Shown piece after piece: positions 1 to 11,542 of a stretch of DNA of 64,000 nt (its first letter is position 1; each line of letters begins with the position of its first letter). The notes beneath the pieces were generated by a model. That model was not told the origin of the DNA. It saw only the letters and a list, made by a program, of their open reading frames with translations, and did not search any database. This stretch comes from Persicaria tinctoria (lineage: Eukaryota; Streptophyta; Magnoliopsida; Caryophyllales; Polygonaceae), in the NCBI GenBank assembly GCA_037127255.1, contig JBANSL010000009.1, forward strand, positions 16,194,475 to 16,258,474. The letters are read 5' to 3'. The translations under genes and the position numbers were made by a program.

Positions 1-1129
1 AGGCACTGGCGGCAGCACGGCTCACGGCGGCGCACGAGGCTGGCGGCTACGGACTCGTGGTGACTGAGCGCTCCTCCGGGTGGCGGCTGGTGGCTCCGGC
101 AGCGGCGGACGAGGGTGGACGAGGGTGGCTCCGGCAAGGAGACTCGAATTTGGGGGTTTTGGATTCGGGATGTTTTTGTGAAAAGTTTGTGAAGGGAAAC
201 GTTGGTAGAGGCGTTTAGAATGCCATGGAACAGGTTGAGAGCTCGGAGATGGAGAGGAGTGGTGATGGTGTGCTTCGAAAGTGATCCCGAAAGGGGTATT
301 TATAGGAGAAGGATTTGGGGACGGATTTGATTAAAATAAATCCATAAATTGCTTAGATAATCACTCTTAACACTATCCCGATCCTCAATTTGGTGAGATT
401 CGGCCTGACTGGAGCGGATTGGGGTGATTTTCGAATTTGGGGATAAGCTTGTTCGGTTGAGTTTTTAGCCCGAATCTCCAAATTGATTACATAAATCTCA
501 TCTTCAACGAGTGTAGAACATTCTAGAAACAAAAACGGTTTGATTCGGGCGAGATTTGAGGGAGTGAAATTTCACCCAATTCCAACAGTGAAACGCAGGA
601 GTGGGAGGTTGAAGAAGAAGCGGTTCAGTGAACCCGGTTCACACATTTTCTTTTCTTTTTTGATGGTTCGGTTCAAGTAAACCCAAAAGAAAACCGGTTT
701 AGCCTTTACTTATTTATAATGTATACATATATACATATATTTATCCGAAAATTTTATTTATTAAAATTCTACACATCTTAAATATTAAAGTAATAAAATA
801 TTTAATTTAAATACATTTTATTTTATGCAACAATGGTTTATTATCACCTTATATTACATATATATATTTTACGGAAATTAAAATAAGTTATAACGATAAA
901 TCCCTCTTTATAAAAATATGCAAACTTGTTTTAAAATAATATGACTTAAAATAAATAACTTATTTATTAAATTTCACATAAGCGAATAAAAATGAATGTG
1001 TCAAAATAGTTACAAACTCTATATACATTTAACTTCCAAAAATCATTATTAAGTTCAAAATAAAAGAACTTTTATATAAATATATATTTTCTTAAAACGA
1101 AATCCCCAAAAATACTTTGGGGTATTTCA
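1..1129 (-). repeat. LARD-A 3' LTR, partial
   Basis: This matches 5065-6193 almost base for base; the differences I saw are near positions 136 and 486. The inner end at 1129 gives the TG start of the LTR when read on the minus strand. The rest of this LTR lies left of the window. The short ORFs within it are shared by both LTR copies and have no recognisable product. Confidence 0.9.
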
Positions 1130-1166
1130 TTCCTCCCCACTTAAAATAAGTTTCGTCCCGAAACTT
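1130..1166 (-). other. Polypurine tract and adjoining palindrome of LARD-A
   Basis: Read on the minus strand, 1142-1130 is AAGTGGGGAGGAA directly before the LTR TG, the expected plus-strand priming site. Immediately upstream, 1148-1166 is a palindrome (AAGTTTCG ... CGAAACTT). A similar palindrome-plus-purine arrangement occurs before the 3' LTR of LARD-B at 39038 and, from family knowledge, at the end of Tekay/Del gypsy elements. Confidence 0.75.
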
Positions 1167-2136
1167 AAAGAAAAGAACGAACGGAGTTGGAATAGGGATG
1201 AGAGGGTATACGAAGGAGTTTTCAAAAGCCGAAGGAGATACCTGACTTAGTTCTGACTATTCTTTGAACGACGTGAAGCAATGAGTTGCATACAGGATCA
1301 ACTCATTGCCTTCCGAACTCCTCAATGGTAAGATTTTTAAATTTTAATTATTTTGCATTAGGTTAGCATGATTTTATCGCGGTTAGACCACTACGATCTT
1401 GCATAAACCTGGCTATCTAGTCTACCCTTGGCTTTCGTCTCTGCCCCATCTGGCTTCCTTTTCCAGGTTACCAAATGGCCCGGGTGGCGTCGATGGCAAC
1501 CATTGTGGCAGCTAGTATGCCCCGGCTCGTATACAAGGAGTGGTAGATTTCGTCTTCTAGTCCTTCGCGTCCTCTGGTCCTTCGGTGAGCTTTCCTCTTT
1601 GTCCTCGAACCCCATTGTTTGTAGATTAACAAGAGTTATAGGCGCGAGTATCTTTCTTAATTTATCATTTGTTTATTCAAATTTCACATTGAGAGTTCGG
1701 TTGCTCGACAATAGAGCTATATGCAAGATATACTCTATGTCGTGACTCAGAATACACACACTACTAATTACGGTTTAATCTTTTAATCTTCTCACACACT
1801 CTGCACTTGCTTAATTTAGTTGGTTTAATTGTTTCTCACACACCACACACACTCACTTTCTTAGAATATTGGGGCACCTCCCCACTTAAGACCTGTCGCA
1901 CAAATATTAAATGAATCCACGGCTTTGAAGTCAAAAATAATTTTACCCGATGGTTTCACATATCCGCGCACCTCAATTATTATCAAATAACTAACACTTT
2001 ATTCATAATAGCAACCAATCTAAAACAAACACTGTCTGTGAAACCACTTGATAACACTAAAACAACGAGAGTACGACAAATAGGAAAGTGAACTAAGGTT
2101 AAAAAGAACGACACGAATGACAAGGGAAAGATGCAA

Positions 2137-2871
2137 CTAGAAGAAGCGACGCAAAACCCTTCCGCCTGGGTTGTCAGATGCCGACCTCTTTCTAGACTGA
2201 GGAGCTCTTGATGCTGCGAAGTGTTCGTGAAGGTTTACTACCCCACGATGAAGGTCTAGCTTAGCTTCGTAAAGGAGTGTCTGCTCTCTTCTCTCCTTTG
2301 CCAACCTCTCTTGCAGGTCAGCCTGTTGAGCTTTCATTATCTGGATCCTATTCCGTCTTTCCGCTATTTCCTGATCCAAGAAATTGCGCACTGCTCCCCT
2401 TGCCTGCAGCTGCACATGGCGGAGAAATTCTGTGTCAACTACCGAATGTCCTGCCACAAGAGGGTTCGCTCCGTGCCCGGCTTCGTTCTCATCCTCTTCT
2501 TGTGGCTCTTCCCCCTCCTGGGGATCTGCTTCGTTGACATTCGGGAGGACTTCCTCGTCTCCTTGGGGTTCTTCTTCCAAATTTTCCTCAGCTACCATCA
2601 GAAGGGCATCCTCGTCTTCCTGTGGGTCTTCCTCTGTGTTTTCCTCAGCTAACCTCGGAGAAGCGTCCTCGACTTCCTGAGGGTCCTCCTCCGAATCTTC
2701 CTCAGTTGTATCCCCAGCTGACCTCGGAGAAGCGTCCTCGACTTCTTGAGGGTCCTCCTCCGAATCTTCATCCACCCTAATAGGTGCCAGGTATGGGACA
2801 CCGAGTTCATCCACCGTAAGTTCATTCTGTGCGGGGTTCCTAGGTAGGTTAGAGTGGCGAGGGGCGGCCAT
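2137..2871 (-). CDS. Acidic repeat / coiled-coil protein of LARD-A
   Basis: This is the only sizeable ORF in the LARD-A interior, about 244 residues from the ATG at 2871. The open frame continues upstream to 2964 without another ATG, so the start is chosen on the first methionine. The N-terminal half is extremely acidic and holds two near-identical and about two degenerate copies of a roughly 20-residue unit built on EEDPQEVEDASPR. The C-terminal half is rich in Q, E, R and L, predicted alpha-helical and coiled-coil-like, and ends in a basic tail containing SRKRS, a possible nuclear signal. No zinc knuckle, protease or polymerase motif is visible, so it is not an ordinary gag. It might be a gag-like or chaperone protein, or a captured host fragment. 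Both LTRs are nearly identical, so the open frame could be kept by youth rather than selection. Confidence 0.5.
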   Translation of the reverse strand: MAAPRHSNLPRNPAQNELTVDELGVPYLAPIRVDEDSEEDPQEVEDASPRSAGDTTEEDSEEDPQEVEDASPRLAEENTEEDPQEDEDALLMVAEENLEEEPQGDEEVLPNVNEADPQEGEEPQEEDENEAGHGANPLVAGHSVVDTEFLRHVQLQARGAVRNFLDQEIAERRNRIQIMKAQQADLQERLAKERREQTLLYEAKLDLHRGVVNLHEHFAASRAPQSRKRSASDNPGGRVLRRFF

Positions 2872-3301
2872 CTGCCACGAGGAAAAGAGGAGGGTTAAAC
2901 CAAGCACCCGAGAGTCTAATTGGACGTCGGAATCAAACCATATTTTATAAAGACCTTTACACAACCGTATTGTAAGTTTTGAGATTGAGAAAGTTTCGAA
3001 TTTACTTGAAGCTTGAAAGGAGATTCAAACCTATAGATTGGGAAAACTTTAAATCCACATAATAAGTTTGAAAATGGTATAAATGGAGTTTATGAAACCT
3101 CTTTTTTTTAGTATTATTTATTATCTTGGTCAAAATTCAAATTCAACATTGAAAATTTGGACATAGAAATAATTTTGAAGAAGTGAAAAACCATTGGAGA
3201 AGAAATGACACGAAAAATAATAATTTTAGAAATTAATTTTGACATGAAATCCATTTTACAAAAACCGTTCTGACATGAAAACCATTGTAGAAAAACCTTT
3301 A

Positions 3302-3313
3302 GCTCTGATACCA
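3302..3313 (-). other. Primer binding site of LARD-A (initiator tRNA-Met)
   Basis: The plus-strand sequence GCTCTGATACCA is the reverse complement of TGGTATCAGAGC, the usual initiator tRNA-Met primer site in plant LTR elements. It is separated from the LTR by 5 nt (3314-3318), which fixes the minus orientation. Confidence 0.9.
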
Positions 3314-3318
3314 CCTTC

Positions 3319-6193
3319 TGTAACACCCCATTTTATCACCCAAGGGAATGTCACAGCGCCAGTGATTACTCGGACTTTAATGTCTTTGTAACCACCTGAG
3401 GCTTATAGGGACATGCAACCATGCTCCCATAAACAAGATGATAATAAGAAATACATAAATAAATTACAATTAAATCGCGGAAGACTTTAAGTGAAACAAA
3501 TAATTAAATCTACAATAATGTCGTTACAATGTCTCGATAGCAAAACTAAGATAACGTTTATACACTAATGATAAAGGAGGCTCTTGAATCAAAACAACGG
3601 TAAAATAATAAAAACATTTTAAGATGATTCCGACTCACATTTCCGACCTTCGACCTTGTAGTGCTTTATCTAAACCTGTGGAAACCAGCCATCCAAACAA
3701 AGGACGGTTAGTTCGCGAGAACTAGCAAGTGACGGCACGAAAGCAGAGACAACTTTGGATTCAAGTGACCATGAAACGGTAAGAATTAAATCCAAATGAG
3801 ATTTGAATATTTGAAGTGAATTGGCTTATTTGTGACCCGACCCTCCTATGACACGGATAATCCAAAAGGATTGAGTAACAAAAGATGTATTAGGAATCAT
3901 ATTCCGATTAAGGATGGAATATGACATAGCTTGAAACGATTCATGATTACTACCCATTACATTATTAATACGTTTTTATTATAATGTCTAAACTAAGTAT
4001 TGGTTCAAAAGGTACTCGATGTGGCCCAAAATCGACCCAGAGGGCAGGACTCTTCCGGAGAGTTTTAAACCGCGGGCTGAGACAGTCGATTAAGGGTTGA
4101 TCTTGTGTCCCCCAATACCTAGTTCAAACCATGTTCGTTACTTGTACATTACTCTTCACTCACTTACTCACATGATATGCATTTTACATCTTTTATCTTT
4201 TTATCGACTACTACCGGTCCCACTCTGTCTATAGTGGATAGCAACCTACAACCATTGGTTGTGTAACACCTCGCATGGAAGTGTGGTTTCATGAAACCTT
4301 AAGACCGAGGAGTAACGGCCACGACCTACACTTTACCAACACTTCACTTTACAATTTCACATTTCACTTTAAAATTTCACATTTGCTTTTCGTTGATTGA
4401 TACGTTGTACTTTGATTGATTTGGATTTATGATTCAATTGAATTTCACTCGCAACAAACAATCCTCACATTGTTACTACTTATTTAAAATATTGATCACA
4501 ACGAAATAAACATAATGGATACATAAAATAAACATATCCCTTTCTTAACCAATTAGCATGAAAGAACAAAATAAATCATGCTTTAATAAAAATGTGGGTA
4601 TCTATGTCATTATTTTATAGCGTCGAATAATAACATTACCCAATTATACTTGCCAAATTCAAACTGAACGGTAAATAAATCACACAAGACGGATGGATTG
4701 TAATTTATTTTAATTAATTTGGCAAGCATTCCAACGGAAAGAAAACAACAAGACACGAAGGCACCAAATGAGCAGAAAAGCTCGGAAGGTCACTTGCCTC
4801 GATTTTTAAGTTGCAAGCGTTGACTTAAACGGTTGGTCGGACTCTAATTCCTTCGAATGCGCGCAAGGGTAGCCTAGATTGGAAGCAATTTATGCCCACA
4901 TAAAAATACGGGTTAGAATCTAGAATTTTAGAAAACTGAACAAGGGCATATTTTGCGAAAATCGGAATTATGGGAGGTTTTATGCGATTACCCTTCTCCA
5001 ATACACAGCCCGACACAGCACTCCAACAGGTTTTTGTTGGCGACACTCCGGCGACACTTCGGCGAGGCACTGGCGGCAGCACGGCTCACGGCGGCGCACG
5101 AGGCTGGCGGCTACGGACTCGTGGTGACTGAGCGCTCCTCCGGGTGGCGGCTGGTGGCTCCGGCAGCGGCGGACGAGGGTGGACGAGGGTGGCTCCGGCG
5201 AGGAGACTCGAATTTGGGGGTTTTGGATTCGGGATGTTTTTGTGAAAAGTTTGTGAAGGGAAACGTTGGTAGAGGCGTTTAGAATGCCATGGAACAGGTT
5301 GAGAGCTCGGAGATGGAGAGGAGTGGTGATGGTGTGCTTCGAAAGTGATCCCGAAAGGGGTATTTATAGGAGAAGGATTTGGGGACGGATTTGATTAAAA
5401 TAAATCCATAAATTGCTTAGATAATCACTCTTAACACTATCCCGATCCTCAATTTGGTGAGATTCGGCCTGACTGGAGCGGATTGGGGTGATTTTCGAAT
5501 TTGGGGATAAGCTTGTTCGGTTGAGTTTTTAGCCCGAATCTCCAAATTGGTTACATAAATCTCATCTTCAACGAGTGTAGAACATTCTAGAAACAAAAAC
5601 GGTTTGATTCGGGCGAGATTTGAGGGAGTGAAATTTCACCCAATTCCAACAGTGAAACGCAGGAGTGGGAGGTTGAAGAAGAAGCGGTTCAGTGAACCCG
5701 GTTCACACATTTTCTTTTCTTTTTTGATGGTTCGGTTCAAGTAAACCCAAAAGAAAACCGGTTTAGCCTTTACTTATTTATAATGTATACATATATACAT
5801 ATATTTATCCGAAAATTTTATTTATTAAAATTCTACACATCTTAAATATTAAAGTAATAAAATATTTAATTTAAATACATTTTATTTTATGCAACAATGG
5901 TTTATTATCACCTTATATTACATATATATATTTTACGGAAATTAAAATAAGTTATAACGATAAATCCCTCTTTATAAAAATATGCAAACTTGTTTTAAAA
6001 TAATATGACTTAAAATAAATAACTTATTTATTAAATTTCACATAAGCGAATAAAAATGAATGTGTCAAAATAGTTACAAACTCTATATACATTTAACTTC
6101 CAAAAATCATTATTAAGTTCAAAATAAAAGAACTTTTATATAAATATATATTTTCTTAAAACGAAATCCCCAAAAATACTTTGGGGTATTTCA
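3319..6193 (-). repeat. LARD-A 5' LTR, complete (2875 bp)
   Basis: Bounded by TG at 3319 and CA at 6192-6193, so it has TG...CA ends on either strand. It contains a GC-rich block near 5040-5220 coding for nothing recognisable and an AT-rich block near 5760-6170. The right flank starts CACCC, the likely target duplication, which cannot be matched because the left flank is missing. It appears to sit inside or beside the CACTA-like element to its right. Confidence 0.85.
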
Positions 6194-7798
6194 CACCCGA
6201 CTGATGCATAAGGTTTGAATGTGAATTTCTCATCCTAGAACTACTCAGCTTCTGACTCTTGAGCTCTACTTTTGAACAACAGTGATTGGCTTCTAAATCT
6301 GTCTACTTCTAGTACAAAATAAACTGTTGTGTTTGTGGGTTTTTTCGGAACACGACGTTTTGTGAATATTTTGCTCGAACAAAATCTATGAATGTGACTT
6401 GCGTATGAATCTCAAATGAATGCCCTTTTTCGTCCATTGCGAATGTTTGTGTTTGTGAATGTTTGAGAAACATGTGTTGTGTAATATGTATGTATGATTT
6501 GGTGCGTAACAACAGGGAGAAAATAGAGCTCACAATATGGAAACAATTATGTTCGTCGCTTGAATGACTAGGCAACGAACAAAGCGACTCCTGCGATTGC
6601 TACAATATGGAAAACACCTCCTTCAGGACTCATGCAACGAGATTATGTTTGTCACTTGAACAACCAGGCAAGGAACAAAGCAACATATGCGGTTGCTACA
6701 ATTTAGAAAACACCTCCTTTAGGGCTCAGGCAGCGAGATTATGTTCGTTGCTTGAACGACCAGACAGCGAACAAAGCAACTCTTGGAAAACAACTTTTTC
6801 AAGACTCAAGCAACGACAGTATGTTCGTTGCTACAACACTCAAGCAACGAACGCTCCTCGTCGCTTGAATGACTTAAACCGTTTTTGAGGGCGTTGACCA
6901 TATTTAGGCAATGGACGCGTTGTTCGTCGCCTGAGACTACTCAGGCAAAGGACAAACGGTTATACGTCACTTGTAGATCAGAGGCACGGGCTTGAAGCAA
7001 CAAGGTCTCAGGCGATGAGATGTTCGTTGCCTGAATCCTCAGGTGACGTGAAAGGCATTCAGCCGACGACTTTGTGTCCGTTGCTTGATGTGAGCGATTG
7101 GAATTGGATGTGCAGCAGTAGTTATATTTCAAGGTCGAGCCACTAGAAGCTTTGCCAGATGTGGTCTCGATTCATCTAATTTATCATTGCTCTCACTTCA
7201 TCTCAGGCCCTACTTGCTGTCAGATTCACATGGGTCAATCCCATCTACACTTAGCCAGATGTGGGCGATTAGTAGTATTCTCATTTTGTAGTTTCATCTG
7301 TGCCGGGCTAAGAGTTGCCTTGTAAATGCTTCGTGGTACTTGTTTTTTTTTAGTCCACATATGTCATGTATATTACTTTTAACTCACTCATGTAAGATCT
7401 TGATTCATTTGACTAATGCTTTATTGGATTTGTGTTAATGTTTTTTTTTGTTAATTAAAGGATTTGAATTAATGTGTAATGAAAGAGGATGAAAGAAGAA
7501 AAATAAGATTTTTAATTTTTTTTTAAAAAAAATTACATGCCAATTTCGACGCTTTAGGGCGTCGAAATTGGCATGTCATTTCCTTCGCCTTATGGCATCG
7601 AAAATAACATGCCATTTCCGATGCCCTAGGACGTCGAGATTGGTTTCGACAGAATTTAGCGTCGAAAATGGCACTTGCCATTCGCGACGCAAGAATTTTC
7701 GACGCTTTTTAAAAGCGTCGAAATTCAAATTTGCGACCCTATAAAGCGTAGAGATTGGTCATAAAAAGTGTCGAAATTGACACTGTTTTTCTGTAGTG
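6194..7798. mobile_element. Terminal part of a CACTA-like DNA transposon
   Basis: The right end at 7791-7798 reads CTGTAGTG, the reverse complement of the CACTACAG terminus of plant CACTA (En/Spm-like) transposons; the extended terminus CACTACAGAAAAACAG is typical. The last 260 bp (7535-7790) hold many forward and inverted copies of a TTCGACGC / GCGTCGAAATT motif, as expected for subterminal transposase-binding repeats. No matching CACTA left end is seen, so this is a truncated element or one interrupted by LARD-A. No transposase ORF is visible. Terminal call moderate; extent to 6194 inferred. Confidence 0.6.
6497..7100. repeat. Degenerate ~96-bp tandem repeats
   Basis: Blocks around GGAAAACACCTCC and GTTCGTTGCTTGAACGACCAG recur about every 96 bp near 6593 and 6689 and more loosely to 7100. 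The 93-codon open frame at 6607 is only a translation of these repeats. The block probably belongs to the CACTA-like element. Confidence 0.5.
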
Positions 7799-8636
7799 GA
7801 TGGAATCGAACTATACCTATGACTAATAAGCTACAACAAATTTTTTATTTTTTAAGCTAATATTAAATATATATTAGATTTATTTGTATGTATTTAATAG
7901 GTGAAATTAATTAGACTTTCACCCAAATTTATATATATATATATATAGATAGACTGTTACATATTCCGGTTTTTTAATAATAATTGTAGAATTAAAATTT
8001 TACTTATCAAATGGGCGGGTTGGGTTGACCCACGGCCCGAACCACAAATATATGGGTCTGATGATCGATTTCGAGTGATTTCAAGATTCGGGTTCAACTA
8101 TTTATATATTTCAAACCCCAATATATGGGTTGGATCAGGCCCATGTCGAGCACCCGTTCGGTTCGGGTGGTTCAATAGAAGAGGCCCCCGAAATTTTGGA
8201 AGCCCCAATATATTTTAAGTTGATTATATAATGAATATATTCCATAATTAATCAACTAGTCACTTTTGAACTTTTGGGGCCCTTTACCTTGGGTTCGATT
8301 CCCACTTTTCCCTAGTACAAATGGATTTATGATCAAAGTTTTAAATTGAAAAATAGTTGATGTGTTCTTACAATTATAATGTGGTATATCAATTGGGTAT
8401 AGAAACGCTAAATTTATCAATATTATAAGATTAATTTTTTTTTATAACAGGACTCTTAAAAAATTTGGCACTGACCTGGATTGGATTGAATTATCGGTTC
8501 AGATCACGTACATTTTTACAGACTTGGGTCCTTCACTCCTTCCAATTAACAATAAGCGACAAAAGCCCTGATGGAGTGACCTGATATTAAAGAGTTAAGG
8601 GGGTTAATGAAAATCTTGCACGTGTTTGATCCTTGC
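7799..8636. other. AT-rich spacer, nothing recognised
   Basis: Intergenic DNA with a short TA run near 7928 and GGTTCGGGT-type low-complexity words near 8000-8170. No ORF, RNA gene or transposon end could be supported. It ends at the SIRE-like element; its last five bases CTTGC are that element's left target duplication. Confidence 0.5.
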
Positions 8637-9696
8637 TGATAACTCCACTCCCTTGATGAAAATCGGAATTAGTTTCAAAGACTTTGACAGACAGTTTGTG
8701 TCAAAGATCTTGAAGCTACAACTGTGTTGATGAAGCACAAAACCTGTACTTGATTATATTATGTCCGAATATTATTATATGTTATTATATGCTTCCAGAT
8801 ATTATTATATATGCACTAACATTTCAGGAAGCTTTTCGAATTATATTTCCTTCCTTGAGCTAAATAACGTGGAGAATAAAATCGGAGATTATGGCTTCAG
8901 AATTTCCAAGAATAGAATATTGTAAAGTTTCCAACTCAAGCCATGATCTGCTCTAGCCGTTGGAGAATATTCCTTGGCGCCGATTTATTCAATATAATGA
9001 AAAGGAAGAAGGGAAGACAGAACACATTGGTTGAACACAAGCTCTCATTCGCACGTACTCAAGCCTTCAAGTCAAATCTGTCTTCTTTGCGTGTCCTCTC
9101 TGCTAGTTCTTAAGAGTCATTTATTTTGTTTCAAAGCATTTGAGAGTTGCAAAGTGAGCTTGTAGGATATATTTCGAGTGAGTGTTATACTCGAGAGTTT
9201 GTACCTCAGGAAGTGGACTCTAGGCGATTGATTCACTAAGTGTAAGAGGATTGTACTAGATAGCTGAGAGAGGTGGGGCTCTTCTAGATTAGTATAGGAC
9301 TCCAAGGGAACGTGAGTTGACTAGATTGCAATTGTATAGAAGAGAGGCTTCTCGGTGATCTATTAGGATCCTAAGTCTTGTGAATCAATAAAAGCCGGTT
9401 GAATCCTAGGGTTCTGGAAGAACCCTAGGCGGGGACATAGACCAAGTTCGTGCCGAACCTCGTAAACAATTCATTGCGCCCTTCACTTACTGCTTTACCA
9501 TATTTCCATACTTGTTTCAAACTGTATAACTCTGTTGTGATTCAGGTTTGCCAGAAGAAAGAATTACGTCTAATCTCAAAGGGTTTTGCAAAAGCTTTAA
9601 AAGTCTTGAGATTATCTGCGAAAAACCGGCATACTCTATTCAACCCCCCTTCTAGAGTATTTCTATATTACTTTGTTATACATTATGGAACCTTCA
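8637..9696 (+). repeat. SIRE-like element 5' LTR (1060 bp)
   Basis: Starts TGATAACTCC and ends CCTTCA two bases before the primer site. It aligns along its whole length with 17274-18332. The 62-codon minus-strand frame near 9117-9305 recurs in both LTRs and is not a gene. Confidence 0.9.
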
Positions 9697-9698
9697 AT

Positions 9699-9710
9699 TG
9701 GTATCAGAGC
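9699..9710 (+). other. Primer binding site of SIRE-like element (initiator tRNA-Met)
   Basis: TGGTATCAGAGC, an exact match to the usual plant initiator tRNA-Met primer site, two bases after the 5' LTR. Confidence 0.95.
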
Positions 9711-9754
9711 TTTACTCCTTGCTCTTGATCTAACAATCTTGTGAGTTTTTGATC

Positions 9755-11542
9755 ATGTCTGGTGAAGCAAGCGGAGGATTTGCACAAGGGAGGTCTACCA
9801 GTAGACCACCACTCTTTGTAGGAAACAACTTCGTCCACTGGAGATCATTGATGAAGATGTTCATTATAGATTAAGATCTGGAACTTTGGAACATTATAGA
9901 GAATGGTCTGAAGGTTCCAGAGAAAGACGGACCAAATGGAACCAAAGTTGCGAAGACTGAGGCTGAATACATCTAAGCGGATCTTGAACTCGTCTCCAAA
10001 AACTACAAGGCTATTAACTTACTTTATTGTGGTCTTAGCACTGATGAGTTTAACCGTATTTCATCTTGTAGGTCAGCTAAAGAGATTTGGGACAAGCTGG
10101 TTGTCACCTACGAAGGAACTAGCCAAGTGAAGGACACCAAGATCAGTATCTTCCTTCGAAAGTATGAACTTTTCAAAATGAAGCCTGATGAGTCTATCAA
10201 GGCCATGTTCACACGGTTCACGGAAATCACCAACAACCTTGACTATCTCGCCAAGAGCTTTAAGAACGTTGAGAAAGTGAGAAAGATATTGAGGTGCCTC
10301 CCAAAAGAAAAATGGGGTCCTAAAGTGACAGCTATAGAGGAAGCCCAAGATCTCACCACTCTGCCCCTTGATGACTTGCTTGGGAAGCTGATCACACATG
10401 AGATGATTCTCAATGAAGACGATGGAGAACTTCCAGTAAAAACTAAGAACTTGGCGCCTAAGAAGGATGGGCTCAAAGATGAGTCTGATTCTGAAGATGA
10501 GGATGACGATGATCCTTTTGCTCTTATCACAAGAGGCCTTTCTCGAATTCTCAAAATAAAGAAGCAATTCAACAACAAGGATGGATTAGAGTCTTCTAAA
10601 TTTTGAAGTAAGTCTCAATACAACAAATATGACAAGAAGACTAAACCTTTGTCTTGTTTTGAATGTGTTGAAATAAACCATCTTGTGAAAGACTGCCCTC
10701 AAAAGACGAAGAGCCAGTCCAAGAAAGGTGATAGATGGAAAAAGAAAGCCATGGTGGCAAGTTGGATCGATTCTGACTCAGACTCCGATGATGAGAAGGT
10801 CAATGTCTTTCTTATGGCATCAGGAGATGAATCCCACGATGAGAAGCTTGAGGTAACTGTAAGAGAACTTATGGCAAGTCTAAAAGAGGTATTATCGGAA
10901 TTCCTTTCTAATATGATTGCTAATGAAGAAAAACTTATTTCCCAAACTAACACTCTTATTAAGAAAATTGTGGACCATGAAAGAACTAATGAGGATCTGT
11001 CTATGAGGGTTAGAAGTCTTGAAACTTCTTATTCAGGTCTTGACATTAAAGTCAAGACTCTTGACTTAGAGAAATCTGAACTCAAGCAAGATCTCTCCTC
11101 TCTAAGAAGTGAACACCATGACTTAGAGAACGAGAAGATCTCCCTGAATAATAAGATTCAAGACCAACAGACAACCCTCATAAGTCTTACCAAATCCAAA
11201 GGCACTCTTGATAGGATGTTGGGTGAGCAACAAAGTTCTCTAAGCAAAAGTGGTATTGGTTACAATCCAAGGTTTTTAAAGAAGCATCACATTACCACAT
11301 TTGTAAAGGCAAAAGGAAGCAGAACCTCTCCTATATGTCACCACTGTGCGAGAAAGGGACATGTAAAAGAGACCTGCCCCTATAGAAGAAAAGATCCACA
11401 TATCATTCGCAATACATTTCCTGTTCATTTGAGAAAAGAACCGATAACACAAGTTTGGGTCCCCAAAGGCACTATTTTACCAAATATGGTTTATCCCAAT
11501 AATGGATCTAAATTTGCTTATTGGTCTAGCCACAAAGGTTGA
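9755..11542 (+). pseudogene. gag: gag of SIRE-like element, broken
   Basis: The ATG at 9755 opens a gag-like frame: an N-terminal region with FVGNNFVHWRSLMKMF (the copia gag pattern), then a UBN2/retrotrans_gag-like domain between 10050 and 10400 with KAMFTRFTEITNNL. An acidic Ser/Asp/Glu stretch follows (10480-10520), then a CCHC-type knuckle near 10650 (CFECVEINHLVKDC), a long coiled coil (10830-11230) and a second CCHC knuckle near 11335 (CHHCARKGHVKETC). The same frame is cut by TAA codons near 9869 and 9974 and a TGA at 10604, so no full Gag can be made. Two knuckles around a coiled coil resemble SIRE-lineage Gag (family knowledge). Confidence 0.85.

Larger units (their letters stand above)
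1..6193 (-). mobile_element. LARD-A: non-autonomous LTR retrotransposon, cut by window edge
   Basis: Two direct repeats with constant offset 5064 (1-1129 and 5065-6193) are the ends of two LTRs. The complete LTR is 3319-6193. Orientation is minus because the primer binding site is read as TGGTATCAGAGC on the minus strand beside 3319, and a purine tract lies beside the other LTR at 1130-1142. The interior is only about 2.2 kb and carries no gag, protease, integrase or reverse transcriptase, so the element must depend on enzymes from elsewhere. Long LTRs with a short non-pol interior fit the LARD class. A palindrome just inside the purine tract suggests descent from a Tekay/Del-type Ty3/gypsy chromovirus (inference). 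Only about two substitutions were seen over the 1129 bp of LTR shared, so insertion looks recent. The left target duplication is outside the window. Confidence 0.85.

Noticed and set aside
9117..9305. 62-codon minus frame, present again at 17753-17941
   Set aside because: It is the same LTR sequence twice; duplication comes from the LTR pair, not from a gene family.
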